Assembly: GCA_963682025.1 (NCBI GenBank)
Contig: OY821519.1
Span: forward strand, 161,752,987-161,816,986
Source: Cordilura impudica
Lineage: Eukaryota > Arthropoda > Insecta > Diptera > Scathophagidae
Direction of reading: 5' to 3'
Length of the DNA: 64,000 nucleotides
In this document: positions 33,431 through 45,996 of the stretch, piece by piece
Position numbering within the stretch: position 1 is the first letter of the stretch
Layout: each line of letters opens with the position of its first letter
Translations under genes and position numbers: made by a program
The notes under the pieces: model-generated
The model's database searches: none
What the model was told of the DNA's origin: nothing
The model's input: only the letters and a program-made list of their open reading frames with translations

Positions 33431-34860
33431 CAGGCATGTCAAACTCATTTTAGTGTACGGGCCAAATTCTTCGAAAATTTTAGTTCAAATCCTCTTGCGG
33501 GCCGCAATTACTTTTTTTATTAAAAATTAAAATTTTGATTGGAATTGAATATAAATAAACCATAAAGAAAACAGACAAAATATTCATAGAAATATATTTA
33601 TTAATAAGAAGAATATAAATTATTTTTAGCTGAATATAATGCACCGCTTGTCATTTTTCAAATCATCAAAGTATAGTTAAACTTTGGCTTGATGTAATTT
33701 TTAATATCGATGCTAAATGTTCTTCAGTTAATTTGGTTCGCTGCGCAGTTTTATTCATCTTCATTTGTGAAAAACGCTGTTCACAAATATATGTGCTACC
33801 AAACACGGATAATATGCGTATTACATTTTATTTTAGCAAAAAATATTTACTTGAGATTCGGTACTTTGAAAATCCGAAAACCTCTTTTCGAAATCTTCTT
33901 CAAACATTTTCAGTTGTTTCTCATATTTGTCAAATTCTCGATATTTAAGCAAAAGATTCTTACAACTAGAAAAATTTGATAAATTTTTTATTTATTTGTA
34001 TTTTCCACAGAGATATCTTTTGTTTGTATGAATTTATTTGGTCATACAATGAAGTTATAAGCATGTTTCTGCCCTGCAGGTTAATATTGAGTTGACTGAG
34101 ATGCCCAGTAATGTCAACTGAGAAAGCCAAATCTTGTATCCAATTAACATCCTTCAGTTCAGAGCACTCAAAATCTTTAATTTCTGCACAAAGTACGATT
34201 ACGTCCAGCAGTTGTAAAAATCTTCTTAGAACTTTATGACTTGAAAGCCAGCGAATGTCAGTATAATATGCCAAATCAGATTCTACATCTTTCAGCAATG
34301 ACGTAAATTCTCGATTCTACATCTTTCAGCAATGACGTAAATTCTCGATCCGCGTGCTCGAATAAAATTAACAATTTTACCAACTTTTTTAAATATATTA
34401 TCAATTTTAATTACTTTTGAACATAAGACTTGCTGGTGAATTAAGCAATGGATGTGTTGAACAGATATGATATGTTGAATTTTACCATAAGCTTTTAGTC
34501 TACCAATGACGCCATGTGTAGCTCCCGTCATAGAAGTGGCCCCAGTAGTCGCCAAAGATAGCAAGTTATTCATTGGAAGATCATATTTTGTAATAGCAAT
34601 CATAAGTAGATCGAAAATATCTTCTCCTGTTGTGGTCCATGCATTGGAATTACTTCTAATAGCTTTTCAGTTATTTTCATATTCCCGTCACACCCTCGAA
34701 TAAAAACGGCTAACTGGGCTGTAAATCAGTACCCTCATCGATTGCAATTGAAAACGCTTCAAAATTTAATGCAACTGAGTGAAGTTGGCCTCTTAAAATT
34801 GAAGCAATGTCAGTTACTTGTTGGGGCTATATTCCAGCAGCTTGATCACCGTGGCTAAAA
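33431..34860 (-). pseudogene. hAT-type transposase remnant
   Basis: Minus strand, several frames. AIDEGTDLQPS near 34740, LSLATTGATSMTGATHG and HCLIHQQVLCSKVIKI in 34603-34292, YYTDIRWLSSHKVLRRF and LAFSVDITGHLSQLN in 34298-33966, then a C-terminal dimerisation region with VFGSTYICEQRFSQMKMNK near 33790-33700. This order matches Charlie-like hAT transposases and the GTF2IRD2/ZBED host proteins derived from them. The low-coordinate end CAGGCATGTCAAACTC at 33431 looks like a hAT terminus. The other end is not found. A 34-bp tandem duplication at 34279-34346 is one of several breaks. Confidence 0.82.
34279..34346. repeat. 34-bp tandem duplication in hAT remnant
   Basis: Two copies starting at 34279 and 34313, each beginning GATTCTACATCTTTCAGC. 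It is a local duplication inside the dead transposase. Confidence 0.8.
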
Positions 34861-35814
34861 CTATAATCTATATGACATTAGCCTTTAGTCTCTAAGTCTT
34901 AAGACCGAATACCAAGGACTAACCTCAAATAAATTTATTATGGAACACAACAAATCCCTATCAGGCCCTATGATTGCCTATTGTGTTTTAGCGCTGGCAA
35001 GCGCTGTCAATCAACGCCCAAACGGCGTTTATTTGGCTGAAAAAGGAAAAACGAGAGGCAAAGCCGGACAAGTATGCTTTCTCACGGTTAAAGTCAGAAC
35101 AGCGTACTTACTTGTCTTCATCTGCCACTGTTCTGACTTTTCTCCCTTTATTTATATTAAATCTTAAAACTAATTAAAGATATCTATAACAACAATGAAA
35201 GTAAAAATACTGAAATTGCATTAATAATGCAAGCAAAAATTAATACTAATAAAAAAAAACAAACATTAACCATAACTCAATGCGGTTCATTGCCATGGCA
35301 TACTAAAATGGCTAACTTAACCAATAACAAAAAAAAAACAAATAATAATAATGCAAGTACCGTGGGAAAAAAGACATACATTTACATTTAATATACACGG
35401 AAGTTTACAAAAGAAAATTAAGTCAATGTCATTGCTCAGAATTGCAGTAACAGAACATTGCAATAAAAAAAAAACTAAAAAAAGAATACAAACATAAGCA
35501 AGACAACGCAAATTACGTTATATGTATGTATATCTTTATTTGAATTTGGTCTTAAGACTAACTTTTACAATGATCTTACTTTAGTATTTATAAAAATTCT
35601 TAATTCTAGTTATGATGACATATGGTAAATCTACAATCTAGCTTATTTTAGTTTTGAGTGTTATACATATGATGGGTGTACAATTTGGGTTATCTTAGTT
35701 ATGCTATGTGATTGGTAAAAGTAGCAACGTTGTTGATATTTTTTGCTTGTGCTAGTTTGTTTACATATGGATTTACTTTGGTTTTCATCTTAATAGATAG
35801 AAATTTTTTTCGCT
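34861..35814. other. unassigned stretch
   Basis: No gene recognised. A GTCTTAAGAC palindrome near 34898 recurs near 35548 in a related but inverted context, and a 10-bp stem (GTCAGAACAG/CTGTTCTGAC) lies at about 35093-35137. These could be ends of an unrecognised element. The open frame at 34940-35167 has no recognisable product. Confidence 0.4.
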
Positions 35815-38460
35815 AAGCTAGAAGTTAAGTACTTGGGACATATTTTGTCTCAAAGTGGTCTCGAAGTAGATCCTTAAAAAACAAGAGGAATTCGGAATCG
35901 TGCAAACTCCAAAAATCCAAAACAAGTTTTATCTTTTTTACAAACGTGCTCGTGGTATAGACGGTTTATTCCGTCTTTTGCTGATGTATCTAAGCCACTG
36001 TCTGACTTAACAAAAAAGATGGCAATATGGAATTGGTCACAAAAATAACAAGAAGCATTTGATAATCTTAAAGCTCTCTTAATATCACCGCCAATTTTAC
36101 AACAGATTAATGAAAATCTTCCATTTATTTTAAAAATCGATGCCAGTAATTACGCACTCAGGGCTGTATTGATCCAGGGGGAGAAAGACGAGGAACATCC
36201 TGTCGAATATGCTAGTAGGCTATTACTCCCAGCTCAACGGAACTATTTAACAACTAAACGCGAAGCTTTGGCAGCAGTGTGGGCAGTTCAAAAATTTCGG
36301 GGATATATAGAAGGCTCAGAAGTAGTTGTATTAACTGATCATCAACCTTTGAAATGGCTCTTTAGTCTTAAAAGTCCTACAGGTCGACTTGCTAGGTGGG
36401 CCCTCCAGTTGCAGATGTATAATATTCAGTTTGGTTATACTCCTGGAAAAATACCGTAGCTGATATGCTTTCAAGGCCTCCTTGTCCAATTGAAACACAT
36501 AATGATGTACGCTTTGAATGCTTCTCAATCCATATTGATTTTACAAGAAAAGGCGCAGAAGAATTTAGAAAGGCTCAGCTGGAAGATCCAATCTTAAAAT
36601 TATTATTGATTCATTCGAAAACGACGACGAAAATGTTATTCGCCTCACTAATAGAGGTTATTTGATGTTAGACGGAGTGCTATACACATTTTGTTCCGAA
36701 GAAGATACCGAAAATGGTCAACTTGTTGTACCAGAATCAATTTGAAGCCAAATCCTATTTAAATATCATGATGAACCAATAGCAGAACATTATGGGATCG
36801 ATAGAACTATTCATCGAATAACTCCAAATTATTATTGACGCAAAATGAGAGCTGAAAATGCAGATTGTGTAAAATCTTGCATGGAATGTAAAAGATACAA
36901 ACCATCATTTGGTTTACTTCAGGCAGTATCCAGTCGCCATGGATTTATTTGGTTCTTTACCAAGGACATCTCAAGGAAATCAGTGGATTCTGATAGTTGA
37001 AGATTTTTGCAGTCGGTGGACTGAATTATTCTCTTTAGCCGAAGTGAAATAATAGAAATATGTTCTTTATTTCTATGGACCAAGTATTTAATTAATTAAA
37101 ACACAATTTATTTTTGTTTCGCTTCTCTTCTTTTAAAATCTTAAGCTACTCTAAATTATACAATTATGTGTGTAAAACATGCTAACACAGCAGTTCCCAC
37201 ACAGGTAACCAATTATATGCGTAGATTTGCATAGTACGCAAGTTCACACGCAAATATATAATTGTACACCAATGGAAATGCAAGTTAAATATTTTCCACG
37301 GTTAAGTTCGGTGGGTGTGGATTATTTTAATAAAAACTGTTAAATGTTACCATTTAGTTACCGTACTGAAGTTAGGTTAATTACGACTAATCAAACACAC
37401 TACAGTATCATCGGCAGAAAATTGTGATATGATTGTTCCAAATTAAATATTTTTAAGATATCGTTGTGATAATGGAACTCAATTTATATCCGCGATAATG
37501 CAAAAACTTACGTTTTGCCTAAAAATCGAACAAACTTTTACTCCAGTATACCATCCCAAAGCAAACCCGGTCGAAAAAGAGATTTAAAAGTTCAACTTTC
37601 TATATGTGTTGGCCAAGATCACACTCTATGGGATCAGAAGTTACCTGCAATCCCTTTCGCAATGAACACTGCAAAATGCTCAACAACAAATTATACTGCA
37701 GCGAGTTAAACTTTTGGAAGAGAATTAAGGACTCCTGTCGAAGTGCAAAATGATCTTCGAACTATAGTCAATACTGAAAATGTTATTCCATAAATTACCC
37801 CACATGTATTGCATATTGCAGATATTTTGAAGCTGGTAAAAGAAACTGAAGAGAAAATGCAAGACAAAAATAAGTTTTATGCTGATTTAAAAAGAAAACC
37901 GCAATAGGATATAGAAGATTGTGATCGTGTCTTAATATTCACTCACATTTTAAGTAAAATGTCGAAATATATACCACGTCGTGGTGGTCCATATATAGTA
38001 TTGGCGAAAAAGGGATATGTATGTTATACGATTGAATCGCAACAAAACCCTCAAGAACCTATGGCAACATATCATGCATCTGATCTTTTATTATACAAGG
38101 GCCGTCAAGAAAATCCAGTATATCCATTAAGAAAGAGAGGAAGACCGAAAGTTGTATATAATCAGTCAATAAACGCAGCTAACAACAACGATTCAACAAC
38201 AAATTCAGAAACAACAAATAAACATTCAAAAAGAAAGCAACGACCATCATAAACAACCAAGGCATCTCGTAAATTTGCACCTCAACAACAAGTTTCAACA
38301 ACACCTCAACAGCAAGTTGCAACAACATCCCAACAACAATTGGGAACAACGACACTACAAACAACGTACAAAAACTCAACATTCATCGAATCAACAAACG
38401 ATGATTGAAACCATATGAGAAGATCAAATCGAATTATAAACCAAAGAAGATTCTAGGGAG
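35815..38460 (+). pseudogene. pol: decayed gypsy pol (RT end, RNase H, integrase)
   Basis: Plus strand. RT thumb (KYLGHILSQSGLEVDP, about 35830), then RNase H: LKIDASNYALRAVLIQ, VEYASRLLLPAQRNY, LTTKREALAAVWAVQKF, LTDHQPLKWLFSLKSP. Next come the linker with LSRPPCPIETHNDV (36470), a damaged integrase core up to ILIVEDFCSRWTELFSLAEV (about 37050), the solo LTR at 37088-37404, the rest of the core (RCDNGTQFIS, about 37470) and the C-terminal domain (PRRGGPYIVLAKKG, 37976). A Gln/Thr-rich repetitive tail (38280-38380) follows. Many stops and frameshifts. A possible polypurine tract and 3' LTR start lie near 38450-38462 (AGGGAGTG then TGTAGCGATC). The protease and RT palm are missing on the left. 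Confidence 0.82.
37088..37404 (-). repeat. solo LTR, 412/mdg1-like
   Basis: A 317-bp LTR related to the array LTRs (minus strand TGTAGTGTG start; shared blocks CATGCTAA, TCCCACACAGGTAAC, CCATTTAGTTACCGTAC). GTAT flanks both ends (37084-37087 and 37405-37408), a clean 4-bp target duplication with no internal sequence. It is thus a solo LTR left by recombination, or an LTR-only insertion. It is shorter and diverged from the array LTRs, so it comes from a related subfamily. It splits the integrase of the older gypsy element. Confidence 0.88.
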
Positions 38461-38514
38461 TGTGTAGCGATCACTTATTTATTTCTTTATATTTTGATAC
38501 TAACTATTACATTT

Positions 38515-38965
38515 TGACTTAAGATTCAATATATTTAAATTCAATTAATGTAGAATTCCCCTAATATATTACAATAATTAGTGAATGCATTGAATGTTAT
38601 ATAGTTAATATTGTCTTTCTTTTTATTGGCCAATTTAACGTAAATTTTGTTTATTAATAGATCAAATTACATTTATACCTTTTATACAGTCTGTTTTGTT
38701 ATTGGCCAATATAGCATAAATTTTAATTCAATAACATTTAGTAAAGTCAGCATTTTTTGATGCATAATTTTTGTATAAGTACCTCAAACAAAACTTCAAT
38801 AAAGTCAGTAGTTAAAAGAATTTATTTTGTTTTAATTACTGAACACTGATCTTCAAGTTACAAGTGCTTGAAGACCAAACAATTTTTAAGAAACAAACAA
38901 ATTAGTACAGACCAAATTTAAGTGTTTGGTTTGACTTATACTAATAGTTTCAATACACATTAACA
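38515..38965 (+). repeat. BEL-A 5' LTR
   Basis: 451 bp, starting TGACTTAAGATTC and ending CACATTAACA. It contains AATAAAGTC-type polyadenylation signals and a TATAC stretch. The inverted partner is 44549-44997. It lies within the 3' end of the decayed gypsy element. Confidence 0.85.
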
Positions 38966-38980
38966 TTTGGTGACCCCAAA
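38966..38980 (+). other. BEL-A primer-binding site (probable)
   Basis: TTTGGTGACCCCAAA follows the LTR end directly, the typical position and style of a BEL/Pao primer site. The priming tRNA was not matched. Confidence 0.5.
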
Positions 38981-39067
38981 ACACTCTTGAAATTCAAGTT
39001 TCCCCCCACCAGTGGTAAGGAACTTGAAACACTCAAGAGTGGATTAAACACGCCCTGCAGCGCTACA

Positions 39068-39619
39068 TCAGGACATCAATTGTCCACAAGCGTCCTTGTT
39101 GAGCAAAACCTGGTACGCAATTCATCAGGACATCAATTGTCCACAGGCGTCCTTGTTCAACAAAACCTGGTACTAAATTCATCAGGACATCAATTGTCCA
39201 CAAGCGTCCTTGTTCAGCAAAACCTGGTGCGCAACTCATCAGGACATTAATTGTCCACAAGCGTCCTTGTTCAGAAAATCCTGGTACGCAATTCATCAAG
39301 ACATCAATTGTCCACAAGCATCCTGGTTCAGCAAAACCTGGTACGCAACACATCAGGACATCAATTGTCCACAAGCGTCCTTGTTCAGCAAAATCCTGGT
39401 ACGCAATTCATCAGGACATCAATTGTCCACAAGAGTCCTGGTTCAGCAAATCCTGGTACTCAACACATCAGGACATCAATTGTCCACAAGCGTCCTTGTT
39501 CAGAAAAACCTGGTGCACAACTCATCAGGACATCAATTGTTCACAAGCGTTCTTGTTCAGCAAATCCTGGTACGCAAGTCATAAGGACATCGGTCATCCA
39601 CAAGTATCATTGTTCATCA
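39068..39619 (+). repeat. 57-bp minisatellite in BEL-A leader
   Basis: About 9.6 tandem units with a 57-bp period (39068, 39125, 39182 and so on) between the primer site and gag. Each unit holds GGACATCAATTGTCC, a 5-bp stem with 5-base loop, then GCGTCCTTGTTCAGCAAA-like sequence. As 57 is a multiple of three, all frames stay open for several units, which creates spurious ORFs on both strands. Confidence 0.92.
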
Positions 39620-39679
39620 GATTTAGCTACAAACAGATATATTTTGTAATCCACATACAATTTTGCAGACACATACACG

Positions 39680-42600
39680 ATGGAAACCTCAAAGCAATTA
39701 TTAGATGCTCTATCGAAGACAGGTGAATCTATTCAAGCAATAATACGAAACTTTAAAAAAGATTCTGCAGAAAGAAAAACAACTGCAGGATACTATGAAG
39801 ATCGTAGACGACGATTACAAGAGGCCTGGGATCAATTTGAAGCCCAGGACTCAAAATTACGCCAGTTCGACGATGCTCAAAGCTTGAGAACTGAGCATGC
39901 ATACTTCACGGATGATTATTATTCCAAAATCAATGAATTAACAACCTCCTATATACAAATATTTACTACCGAGGCTAGCCTACTAAGCGCTTCATCCGAA
40001 ACCAAACAAAGGCCATCTGTGATTGAAAATAATGGTGCCCAATCATTGGCTCTTCAGACCACTCAACATGCGTCCGAAAATCATCAAAGCCTGATCCGGA
40101 AAACTAAAAATAGAATGACAGCATTAGAGCGGCTATTAAATGGATTAGCTTCTATCACAGATATTCAACCGCCCCAATATTATGAGCTTAGAATCAAGAA
40201 TATTAACGATCTCTGGAACCAGATACAAATTTTATGCGACAATATTTGCGAAGAAATTGAAGATCCATCAGGGGCTGGTTTTATTATGGATGACTTCTTC
40301 GCACTAAATGAAAAAATTCAAAATCATTTGGGTAATCTGGCGGTAGCAATTACATCAATAAAAAACAACAATATATCCAATAATACATCTTCATCAACGT
40401 CGATGATACAAAATCCATTACCTTTACCAAAAGCAATGATTCCAAAATTTGATGGAGATTACCTAAAATGGAGTCAATTCAATGATCTATTTACAGAGAT
40501 GGTAGATAAACAACACATCCCAGCAGTCCAGAAAATGTGGTATTTAAAGACTAACCTAACTGGAGAGGCAGAACATCTGATAAGCCAATTCACATTAACG
40601 GAGCAAAATTATAGTACTGCATGGAAAACGTTGCAAGAACGCTATTACAACAAAAGGCTCCTGGTAGCTAACTTAGTGGACAAAATAATTCACCAACAGC
40701 CAGTAACGTCATCAGCACCATCACTTAAGGCTCTACATGATACCACCAAGGAATGCTTGCTTGCCTTAAATAACTTGGGAATTACAACATCTTCCTGGGG
40801 TGCGATACTAATACAGTTATTGATTAAAAAACTGGATAAGAATACCCATATCAGATACATGCAATCATTAGCAAACCCAAGAGATGTGCCAACTGTATCT
40901 GAATTTCTGTCATTTTTGGAATTTCAGTTCCAATCTATGGAGGCAATAACTCAAAAGGAAAAACCGACATATAAGGCGGTGTCAACAATAATAACATCCG
41001 CGGGAAACAATATTAGCACATGCAGATTTTGCAATAATAGTGGTCACAAATTATACCACTGCAGAAAATTTCTGCAATTATCAGAAGCAGAACGGTTGCG
41101 ATGGGTACAACGACAAAAGCTATGTGTCAATTGCTTCAGAAGTGACCACGCTTCGAAATCCTGCAATTTTAGTAGCTGCAGAAAATGTACAAAAAAGCAC
41201 AATACGTTGCTTCATTTAAATAAAAGGGATAGTACACAAAAAGAAAAAATATCATCAAATTCGAGTTCAAAACAAAGCAGTTCACATCCAAATACACCAG
41301 CAAAAATGACTACATCAAACATTGTAGCAGTTACATCAGCAGCAGCAAACATCGGTGCGGGCCGCCAGGGCTATGTCTTTCTAGCAACAGCGAAGGTTAT
41401 CATTACAGCTTCAAACGGTGCATCCAATGAATTTAGGGCAGTATTAGATTCAGGTTCGCAAGTGAATGTTGTATCTAAACGCCTTTGCCAAAAATTGGCA
41501 ATTTCACCATTAGAAGCTTCTCTGTGCCTCGACGGTGTTGGAGAAACTCAGAAAAAATCTAAATACCGCCTAAATATCGCTATGAAGTCCAGGGACCTCA
41601 AGTTCTCAGCAAACGTGGAAGCTTATGTACTCCCAAGTATAATTCCCGCACAACCAAGTCAACAGTTTGACATTTCAACTTGGGATATTCCCAACAACAT
41701 TCACTTAGCAGATCCGCATTTCTATCAGCAAGAAAAAATAGATTTGCTACTTGGAGCAGAGTTTTATTTCAAATTAACTAAAAATGGAACTATACATCTA
41801 GGTGATGATCTTCCAATACCCCAAAACACTGAACTCGGCTGGATTGTGGGAGGTGCAATGGGAAAAAATCCATCGCCTAACCCATTATATGTGCCCACAT
41901 GTGCAATATTTGGAGACACTACATCATTGGAAGAAGCCATAGAACATCTTTGGAAATTTGCCGAGATTGAAGCCAACAAAAGGGGCCTGTCACCATCAGA
42001 ACAACAATGTGAATCACATTTCACCCAACATGTTCACACCAATACAGATGGCCGTTTCATTGTCAGTCTTCCATTTCGTGAGAACCCAACAGCTTTAGGG
42101 GACTCCCACGCCATGGCATACAACAGATTTTTGGGCCTAGGACGCCGACTTCTAAAAAACGAAGACATTCGACTTCAATACATCAAATTCATGCGGGAGT
42201 ATGAACACTTAGGACATATGGAAAAGGTCGATATTGATACCTTATTAGATCCAAAATACATAATTCCTCACCACTGCGTTTTGAAACCAGACAGCTCGAC
42301 AACAAAACTTAGAGTAGTGTTCGATGCATCAGCAAAGACTTCATCAGGCTACTCACTCAACGATTTGATGTATACGGGTCCTACTGTCCAAAATGAATTA
42401 TTTTCAATTTTGCTGCGTTTCCGATTACCGAGATTTGTCTTCACTACTGATATCGAAAAAATGTATAGACAAATTTTACTTCAACCAACCGATCGGCACT
42501 ACCAATTAATAATTTGGAGAGAAAATCCATCAGCACCTGTCAATTACTATAGACTTAACACAGTTACATATGGGACAAGGACAGCACCGTTCCTTGCCAC

Positions 42601-44548
42601 AAGATGTCTACAAAAAATTGCCAACGAAAATGCTATAAATTATCCGTTTGGAGCTCAAATGTTAAAGGATAATTTCTACATGGATGGTGGACTTGGAGGG
42701 TCAGACAGCCTTAACATTACAATTGAGATGCAAAGGGAGCTCATCATGATTCTGAAACGGCATGGTTTCAATTTGAAAAAATCGGTGATCAGGAGGTGGA
42801 TTTAGATTTCAACAGTGACAACACAAGCACGGCTGCCTAAAACTGACCATTTTGGCATCAAGGTGAAAGTGAATCATCAACAGGCTGTCACAAAACGCAC
42901 GGCAACGTCAGATCTCGCAAGGTTATTTGACCCCCTTGGACTATTAGCACCTGTAGTTGTCAAGGCAAAGATGTTTATTCAGCAGCTATGGCAATTCAAG
43001 CTAGACTGGGATGAGCCATTGCCTGCAGATCTTCACACAACCTGGGCTAAATTCAGAAATGATTTAGACAGTCTAAACAATTTTAAAATTCCTCGACACG
43101 TTTTTAAAGGAGAACTACCAGTAAAAACAGAGCTGCATATATTTTCAGACACTTCAGAAAAGGCTTTTGGTGCAGTTGCTTACATCCGAGCAATTCTTAA
43201 GGATAAACGAGTAATTGTACAACTGCTTTGTGCCAAGACGCGGGTTGCTCCATTAAAACAACAGACATTACCGCGCCTAGAATTATGTGCTGCAGTTATG
43301 GCGGCCTAACTTCCACACAGGATTAAAACAGATCTTCAAATCAAAAATCAAACTGCAATTTTATGGACTGATTCACAAATAGTACTATCCTGGATAAACG
43401 CTCAATTCTCCATGTACCATACGTTCGTAGCTAATAGAATTTCCGAAATTCAATCATTGACGTTACTCGACCAGTGGCGCCACATCCGATAAAGGGACAA
43501 CCCTGCTGATATACTATCCAGAGGTTTACCAGCAGTTCAACTTGCTCAATGTAATTTATGGTTGTATGGACCACTGTCTCTACATGGACAAGAAGAGCTG
43601 TGGCCACCTAAATTCTCCCAACAACTCCAAATCCCCAGTGAACTCGAGAGAAAAGGGACAAGTGTAATCTCAACAGTTACCGAAACTGACGACAACTTTA
43701 TTTACAAAATTCCACATAAAAACTCGTTCAAAACATTGCAAAGAATATTGGGGTATATAATTAGATTCATCAAAAATTCAAAAATCAAAAAATATCAGCG
43801 CCCCTCACATCAATCATTAACGCCTACCGAACTAGATGGTTCATTGCATATAATTATAAAAACCATACAGGCTTCAGAATTTTCGCAGGAAATCAATAAT
43901 TGTCGGAAAAACAAAGAAATCGATAAAAAGAGCTCCATCATCAGTTTGTCCCCATTCCTCGACGAGACAAGCATCCTACGAGTTGGCGGACGATTGGAGT
44001 CTTCATCACTATCATACGATGCAAAACATCCAATGGTGATTCCATACAATGATCCCATCATAAAGCTTTTATTCACAATGATTCACGAAGAAAATAAACA
44101 TTGTGGACCACAAGCACTACTAAATTTAATCAGACAGCGTTTTTGGCCAATAAGAGGAAAAATAACGGCACGATCAACAGTCCAAAAATGTATAAGGTGC
44201 ACTAGAGCACAACCACAATTATGTAGGCAAATTATGGGCAACCTTCCGCAAGCTAGAGTTACTCCAGCCCGACCTTTTATCAACGTTGGTGTAGATTATT
44301 GCGGACCATTTTGGATTCATTATAAGGTCAGAGGAAAAAGACCAACGAAGGCATATATAGCTGTTTTTTGTTGCTTTGCCACAAAGGCCACCCACCTTGA
44401 ACTGGTCACTGATCTATCAACTGAAGCGTTTATCGGTGCCTTAAAACGATTTATCAGCCGTCGAGGGCGTTGTCAAAACATACATTCAGACAATGCTACC
44501 AATTTCATAGGAGCAAGAAACCAGTTAGCGGAATTAGCTGAAAGCATC
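39680..44548 (+). pseudogene. pol: BEL-A gag-pol, broken, truncated in integrase
   Basis: The start is the ATG at 39680 (METSKQLLDAL). An uninterrupted 1,041-codon frame runs to 42805. Coiled-coil-like N-terminus, then the BEL Gag domain from about residue 250 (PKFDGDYLKWSQFNDLF), zinc knuckles at about 450-510 (CRFCNNSGHKLYHC, CVNCFRSDHASKSC), a DUF1758-type protease (AVLDSGSQVNVVS, about 590), and RT (TTKLRVVFDASAKTSSGYS, FTTDIEKMYRQILL). The RT active site reads FYMDGGLGG: residue 1003 is Gly where YxDD needs Asp. A frameshift near 42800 leads to the post-RT and RNase H region (42815-43309, FSDTSEKAFGAVAYI), a TAA at 43307 and another near 43490. Integrase follows at 43562-44548 (HEENKHCGPQALL, VGVDYCGPF, IHSDNATNFIGARNQL), cut off at the inverted LTR before the catalytic Glu. 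Confidence 0.92.
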
Positions 44549-44997
44549 TGTTAATGTGTATTGAAACTATTAGCATAAGTCAAACCAAACACTTAAATTT
44601 GGTCTGTACTAATTTGTTTGTTTCTTAAAAATTGTTTGGTCTTCAAGCACTTGTAACTTGAAGATCAGTGTTCAGTAATTAAAACAAAATAAATTCTTTT
44701 AACTACTGACTTTAGTGAAGTTTTGTTTGAGGTATTTATACAAAAATTATGCAACAAAAAATGCTGACTTTACTAAATGTTATTGAATTAAAATTTATGC
44801 TATATTGGCCAATAACAAAACAGACTGTATAAAAGGTATAAATGTAATTTGATCTTTTAATAAACAAAATTTACGTTAAATTGGCCAATAAAAAGAAAGA
44901 CAATATTAACTATATAACATTCAATGCATTCACTAATTGTTGTAATATATTAGGGGAATTCTACATTAATTGAATTTAAATATATTGAATCTTAACA
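44549..44997 (-). repeat. BEL-A 3' LTR, inverted
   Basis: 449 bp, reverse complement of 38515-38965. Its terminal bases TGTTAATG (plus-strand reading) join integrase codons exactly at 44548/44549, with no intervening DNA. Confidence 0.88.
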
Positions 44998-45007
44998 TTC
45001 TCCCCCG
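44998..45007 (-). other. BEL-A polypurine tract
   Basis: CGGGGGAGAA on the minus strand directly precedes the LTR start TGTTAAGATTC. Confidence 0.7.
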
Positions 45008-45050
45008 CGTTGAACGGATGTTCAACAATGTTGTGGTGATCTTATGTTGC

Positions 45051-45682
45051 CTAGACCCTTATGATGAAATTCCTTGGCATTGGTGTAGGTGTTTCCAATT
45101 CATGTGATTGAAGTTCGGTGTTTTCTGCATTATTTTCTATAGACGATATTGTGTGTGGTTTTCGCCTGGTTGTACACTTTTTACATCTGGACAGTATTAT
45201 CAATATTGTTACCAAACTAATCGATAGTGCCAGATACCCAATTGCATGATTGTGTTGCTGGTGGGACTTCAATGTATTCGGAAGGTCCATGATGTTTTGT
45301 TCTTTCAAAGATTTTTGTAAAATTGATAGCTCTTTGAGATTTTTGGCGTATATGCTCTCCAAGATTGTCGAGTTCGACTGATTATGGCTTATGAAATATG
45401 TAATATATGTTTGTGGTGATAAAGCTGAAACTGTACCAAGACTAGTGTATGATGATCTGATCGTACTAGAGACAGTTTGCCTTCCGTTCATTGTGACGAA
45501 TTCATGCTTCAGCATGCATTCTGGATCCAGGGTCAGTTGCCCGGATCCCCGTAAAGAGAAATGAGTAATGTCTTTATTGCATACAGCCGTGGCTCTTGAA
45601 GATGATAAGGTGGCATATATCCATTGATTTCGATTATTGAGGGGTATCCATTTTGTGTTGGATTTCTCCAGAGTGCACGTTG
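45051..45682 (-). pseudogene. env: env-like gene, C-terminal part
   Basis: The C-terminal portion of an envelope-like glycoprotein of BEL-A, cut off from its N-terminal part by BEL-B. It holds a Cys-containing ectodomain segment, a hydrophobic transmembrane helix of about 20 residues beginning near 45245, and a Cys/Lys/Arg-rich start to a cytoplasmic tail of about 45 residues. Env-like genes in some BEL and gypsy elements resemble insect-virus fusion proteins, and I infer the same kind here. The separation by 7.7 kb of inserted DNA makes it nonfunctional. Confidence 0.7.
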
Positions 45683-45687
45683 GTGTT
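45683..45687. repeat. BEL-B target-site duplication GTGTT (left)
   Basis: Matches GTGTT at 53337-53341. 5 bp is the usual BEL/Pao duplication size. The original site is in the env-like coding sequence. Confidence 0.8.
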
Positions 45688-45983
45688 TGTTTCTTCGTAA
45701 AATAGTTCCCTCGGAAAATTATTTGTAAAAATAATAAAAGAGGATTAGGTTTTTTCTTAAACGTTATAAAAAAGGTATTTTATTTATTATAAATATATCG
45801 ATATTTATATTTACGGCTTAAAAACGTACCTTTTGCTACGGGTGACACACAAGTAGTAGTTTGTTGGCTTAACAAAACACCCTCTCAAAGGCATCGCAAA
45901 AGGCAACGATAAACCTTTTGAGCTAAAGAGAGTTGTTTCGTTAAGCCAACAATCGGCGTGTTCACGCACTGTACGCGTAAACA
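45688..45983 (-). repeat. BEL-B 3' LTR
   Basis: 296 bp. On the minus strand it runs from TGTTTACGCG to GAAGAAACA. The 5' LTR is nearly identical where they overlap. Confidence 0.88.
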
Positions 45984-45996
45984 TCCCGCCCCCCTT
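45984..45996 (-). other. BEL-B polypurine tract
   Basis: A G-rich run (GGGGGGCGGGA) on the minus strand directly upstream of the 3' LTR start TGTTTACG. Confidence 0.75.

Noticed and set aside
35317..35511. Cys/Phe-rich minus-strand ORF
   Set aside because: Hydrophobic translation of an A-rich stretch without any supporting context.
39068..39619. CRISPR-like repeat array
   Set aside because: The units are contiguous 57-bp tandem copies without unique spacers, in the leader of a retrotransposon in eukaryotic DNA. It is a minisatellite.
38987..39649. Several overlapping ORFs on both strands across the repeats
   Set aside because: They exist because the period is a multiple of three. The translations are repeat units only.
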